Below the pieces are notes generated by a model. The model worked only from the letters and a program-made list of their open reading frames with translations. It made no database searches and was not told the origin of the DNA. Positions 5,668 to 7,040 of a DNA stretch of 7,040 nt are shown in pieces (position 1 is the first letter of the stretch; each line of letters opens with the position of its first letter). This DNA is from a bacterium. Its GTDB lineage: Bacteria > JAMCPX01. The stretch spans positions 1 to 7,040 of the forward strand of contig JAJYJX010000124.1 in assembly GCA_021789095.1 (NCBI GenBank), in the 5' to 3' direction. The translations under genes were made by a program, and so were the position numbers.

Positions 5668-6840
5668 ATGAAGAACAGGAAAAAAGTACTTACAGGCTTT
5701 TTTTGCGGGTTACTGCTGGCATTGATATCCGCTTACGGCATAACAGATACTAATAAAGACGCCCTTGTTTATATAGTCAAGCAGGGTGATACACTCTGGA
5801 ACATAGCGATTCGCTTTAATGCAAATCCATGGCTCTGGCCCAAGCTGTGGGAACAGAACAAATACATAACTAATCCGCATCTTATTTATCCCGGTGAACC
5901 AATAGCACTTCTACCAACTTCGGTTGCACCTGTAACCGGCGTTGCAGTAGCAAAGGAACAGGCTCTGCCTCTGACACCGGCGGCCCAGGCTCCACCCGAG
6001 GTTGCCAAACTCGCTCCTGAGGAGCTGACAGCACCAACTGTGGCACCGGAAGAACAGCCCATGGAAACGGCTGCTGAAGAAGCCCCGGCACCTATGGAAA
6101 CCGCCACCCCGTACGGCATACAGTACGTAAGTGCTCCGGCAAATACATACATCTATTCATCTGCGGGCTCCGCAGGGTTCCTGTCCAAACAGGAGGTATC
6201 TGCTGCAGGCGAAATTGTTGCGACTGCAAACACGGAGAAAAAAATGTTTGGTGCACACGATGAAGTATTCATAAATCTTGGGAGTTCTTCGGGTGTAAAA
6301 GAGGGCGATCAATTCAATATTTATAAAAAAGACGGTGAGATAGATGATCCGGAAACCGGTGATTTCCTTGGTTACAAGATAAAGATTCTGGGCATATTAA
6401 AGGTTACGAAAGTCGATGACAATTCATCCACTGCCATGATTTCCCAATCTTACGAAGAGATCAAGGCACATGATAAAATCACCCCTTACGAACCCGGCAC
6501 ACAGACGATCAACCTGGCACTCGCATCAAGCCCTGTTGACGGATACGTAATATGCGGTAAACACAATGTCACTATCTTCGGGGAAAATGATATTGTATAT
6601 ATAGACAGGGGCAGCAGTGAAGGCGTGCAGGCAGGCAATACCTTTGTAATATATAAAGACAGGGAGCCGGTCAAGGATCCGTCAACCGGCGCAACTATCC
6701 ATCTTCCCAAAGAGATACTTGGCAAACTTCTGGTAATAAAGGTCCGGGACAACACTGCAACAGCAATCATAACAAAAAGCGTTAGAGAGATCGAAGTTGG
6801 CTCTAAGGTACTGGCAGATACAGCATCAGGGGTAATATGA
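5668..6840 (+). CDS. Secreted LysM-domain protein with duplicated C-terminal beta domain
   Basis: This 390-residue envelope protein probably binds peptidoglycan. A basic start (MKNRKK) and a hydrophobic run (about 8-23) form a signal peptide or anchor. The LysM domain (about 34-82) shows YIVKQGDTLWNIA and then NPWLWPKLWEQN and NPHLIYPG, the tryptophan-rich LysM variant common in delta-proteobacterial envelope proteins. A Pro/Ala/Glu-rich linker (about 86-150) would span the periplasm. Two similar domains follow at residues 181-271 and 292-381. Each contains a GSS-GV--G--F-IYK element, an acidic DP-TG turn and a closing TA-I--S--EI motif. They look all-beta and recall FlgT C-terminal-like folds, from memory only. 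I see no catalytic motif, so a structural or adaptor role is more likely than an enzyme. GGGAGGG at 5659-5665 precedes the ATG. The stop overlaps the next start in ATGA, which implies translational coupling to the cupin gene. Confidence 0.85.
   Translation: MKNRKKVLTGFFCGLLLALISAYGITDTNKDALVYIVKQGDTLWNIAIRFNANPWLWPKLWEQNKYITNPHLIYPGEPIALLPTSVAPVTGVAVAKEQALPLTPAAQAPPEVAKLAPEELTAPTVAPEEQPMETAAEEAPAPMETATPYGIQYVSAPANTYIYSSAGSAGFLSKQEVSAAGEIVATANTEKKMFGAHDEVFINLGSSSGVKEGDQFNIYKKDGEIDDPETGDFLGYKIKILGILKVTKVDDNSSTAMISQSYEEIKAHDKITPYEPGTQTINLALASSPVDGYVICGKHNVTIFGENDIVYIDRGSSEGVQAGNTFVIYKDREPVKDPSTGATIHLPKEILGKLLVIKVRDNTATAIITKSVREIEVGSKVLADTASGVI
6208..6480 (+). repeat. Copy 1 of the duplicated C-terminal domain in the LysM protein
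   Basis: Residues 181-271 of the LysM protein. Shared positions with copy 2 include MFG/IFG, INLGSSSGV/IDRGSSEGV, EGDQFNIYK/AGNTFVIYK, DDPETG/KDPSTG, ILGILKVTKV/ILGKLLVIKV and DNSSTAMI/DNTATAII. The similarity is clear in protein but largely worn away in DNA, so the duplication is old. Confidence 0.75.
6541..6810 (+). repeat. Copy 2 of the duplicated C-terminal domain in the LysM protein
   Basis: Residues 292-381 of the LysM protein, aligning with copy 1 over its whole length with only small gaps. Copy 2 has HLPKE where copy 1 has FLGYKIK, just before the shared ILG strand. A spacer of about 20 residues separates the copies. Confidence 0.75.
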
Positions 6841-7040
6841 ACCCTGGGAGTACATCAAATAAGCCACCCTATAAGATTGATAAACCCTGGGGATATGAGC
6901 TGGTATGGGCAGAGTCTGAATTTTACATCGGCAAAGTTTTATTTCTGAAATCAGGTACGCGATCAAGCTTGCAGATGCATAAAAAAAAAGATGAAACCAT
7001 GTTCCTGAGCAGCGGCAAGGTTATCCTTGAGTTTCCGGAC
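6837..7040 (+). CDS. Cupin, mannose-6-phosphate isomerase type, 3' partial
   Basis: The first 68 codons are visible and the frame is open at the window edge. The ATG overlaps the LysM stop as ATGA and has AGGGG at 6828-6832. The peptide contains KPWGYELVW (residues 16-24), then YIGKVLFLKSG and SLQMHKKKDETMF (residues 44-56). This is the start of a single-domain cupin like the C-terminal, type II mannose-6-phosphate isomerase domain. The QMH...E element supplies the first metal ligands (Gln, His, Glu); the later His lies beyond the window. Such proteins isomerise phosphosugars or bind sugar-related ligands in the cytosol. Coupling to the LysM envelope protein suggests cell-surface polysaccharide supply, which is inference. 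The full length is needed to separate a true isomerase from a generic cupin. Confidence 0.75.
   Translation, partial: MNPGSTSNKPPYKIDKPWGYELVWAESEFYIGKVLFLKSGTRSSLQMHKKKDETMFLSSGKVILEFPD

Noticed and set aside
5886-6152. Minus-strand ORFs rich in Ala, Gly and Val opposite the LysM linker
   Set aside because: They mirror the repetitive Pro/Ala/Glu codons of the linker on the other strand, which explains their length and bias.

Overview
The window reads as about 7 kb of chromosome from a Gram-negative bacterium. Every gene lies on the plus strand, packed head to tail with short gaps. The Gram-negative reading rests on a lipoprotein with Ser after the lipobox Cys and on a LysM envelope protein with a Pro/Ala/Glu-rich linker. 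A CCG-type Fe-S oxidoreductase subunit next to SDR dehydrogenases, with moderate GC (about 45% in sampled stretches), would suit an anaerobic delta-proteobacterium (Desulfobacterota) or a relative. That placement is an impression, since there is no rRNA or marker gene to confirm it.

Left part (1-4012): a redox and lipid-type gene group. It begins with the C-terminal part of a GlcF/LutA/HdrD-like Fe-S protein whose 5' end lies outside the window. Next come a classical short-chain dehydrogenase (1124-1909), an extended SDR of the 3-beta-HSD/epimerase type (1933-2928), a 37-codon unidentified ORF (2943-3056) and a beta-ketoacyl-ACP synthase III, FabH (3041-4012, TTG start). Gaps are small (67, 23 and 14 bp, then a 16-bp overlap), so the stretch from the first SDR to fabH is probably one transcript. 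The set offers an Fe-S electron-transfer subunit, two NAD(P)-dependent oxidoreductases and an acyl-condensing enzyme. This suggests fatty-acyl or lipid modification, but the substrate cannot be read from the sequence. The fabH segment is visibly more AT-rich than its neighbours.

Middle (4085-5497): a lipoprotein-type GH5 glycoside hydrolase with catalytic Glu214 and Glu322 and a C-terminal beta-rich domain. It resembles endoglycoceramidases and related glycolipid hydrolases more than cellulases.

Right part (5668-7040): a secreted LysM protein with a duplicated C-terminal domain, overlapping by ATGA a cupin gene of the mannose-6-phosphate isomerase type that runs off the window.

The three non-coding gaps longer than about 60 bp (1057-1123, 4013-4084 and 5498-5667) hold only weak promoter, palindrome and hairpin candidates. 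I see no tRNA, rRNA, CRISPR, insertion sequence or phage gene. Nothing here amounts to a clearly new system. The points most worth checking are the possible lipid gene group, the endoglycoceramidase-like lipoprotein and the small ORF overlapping fabH.
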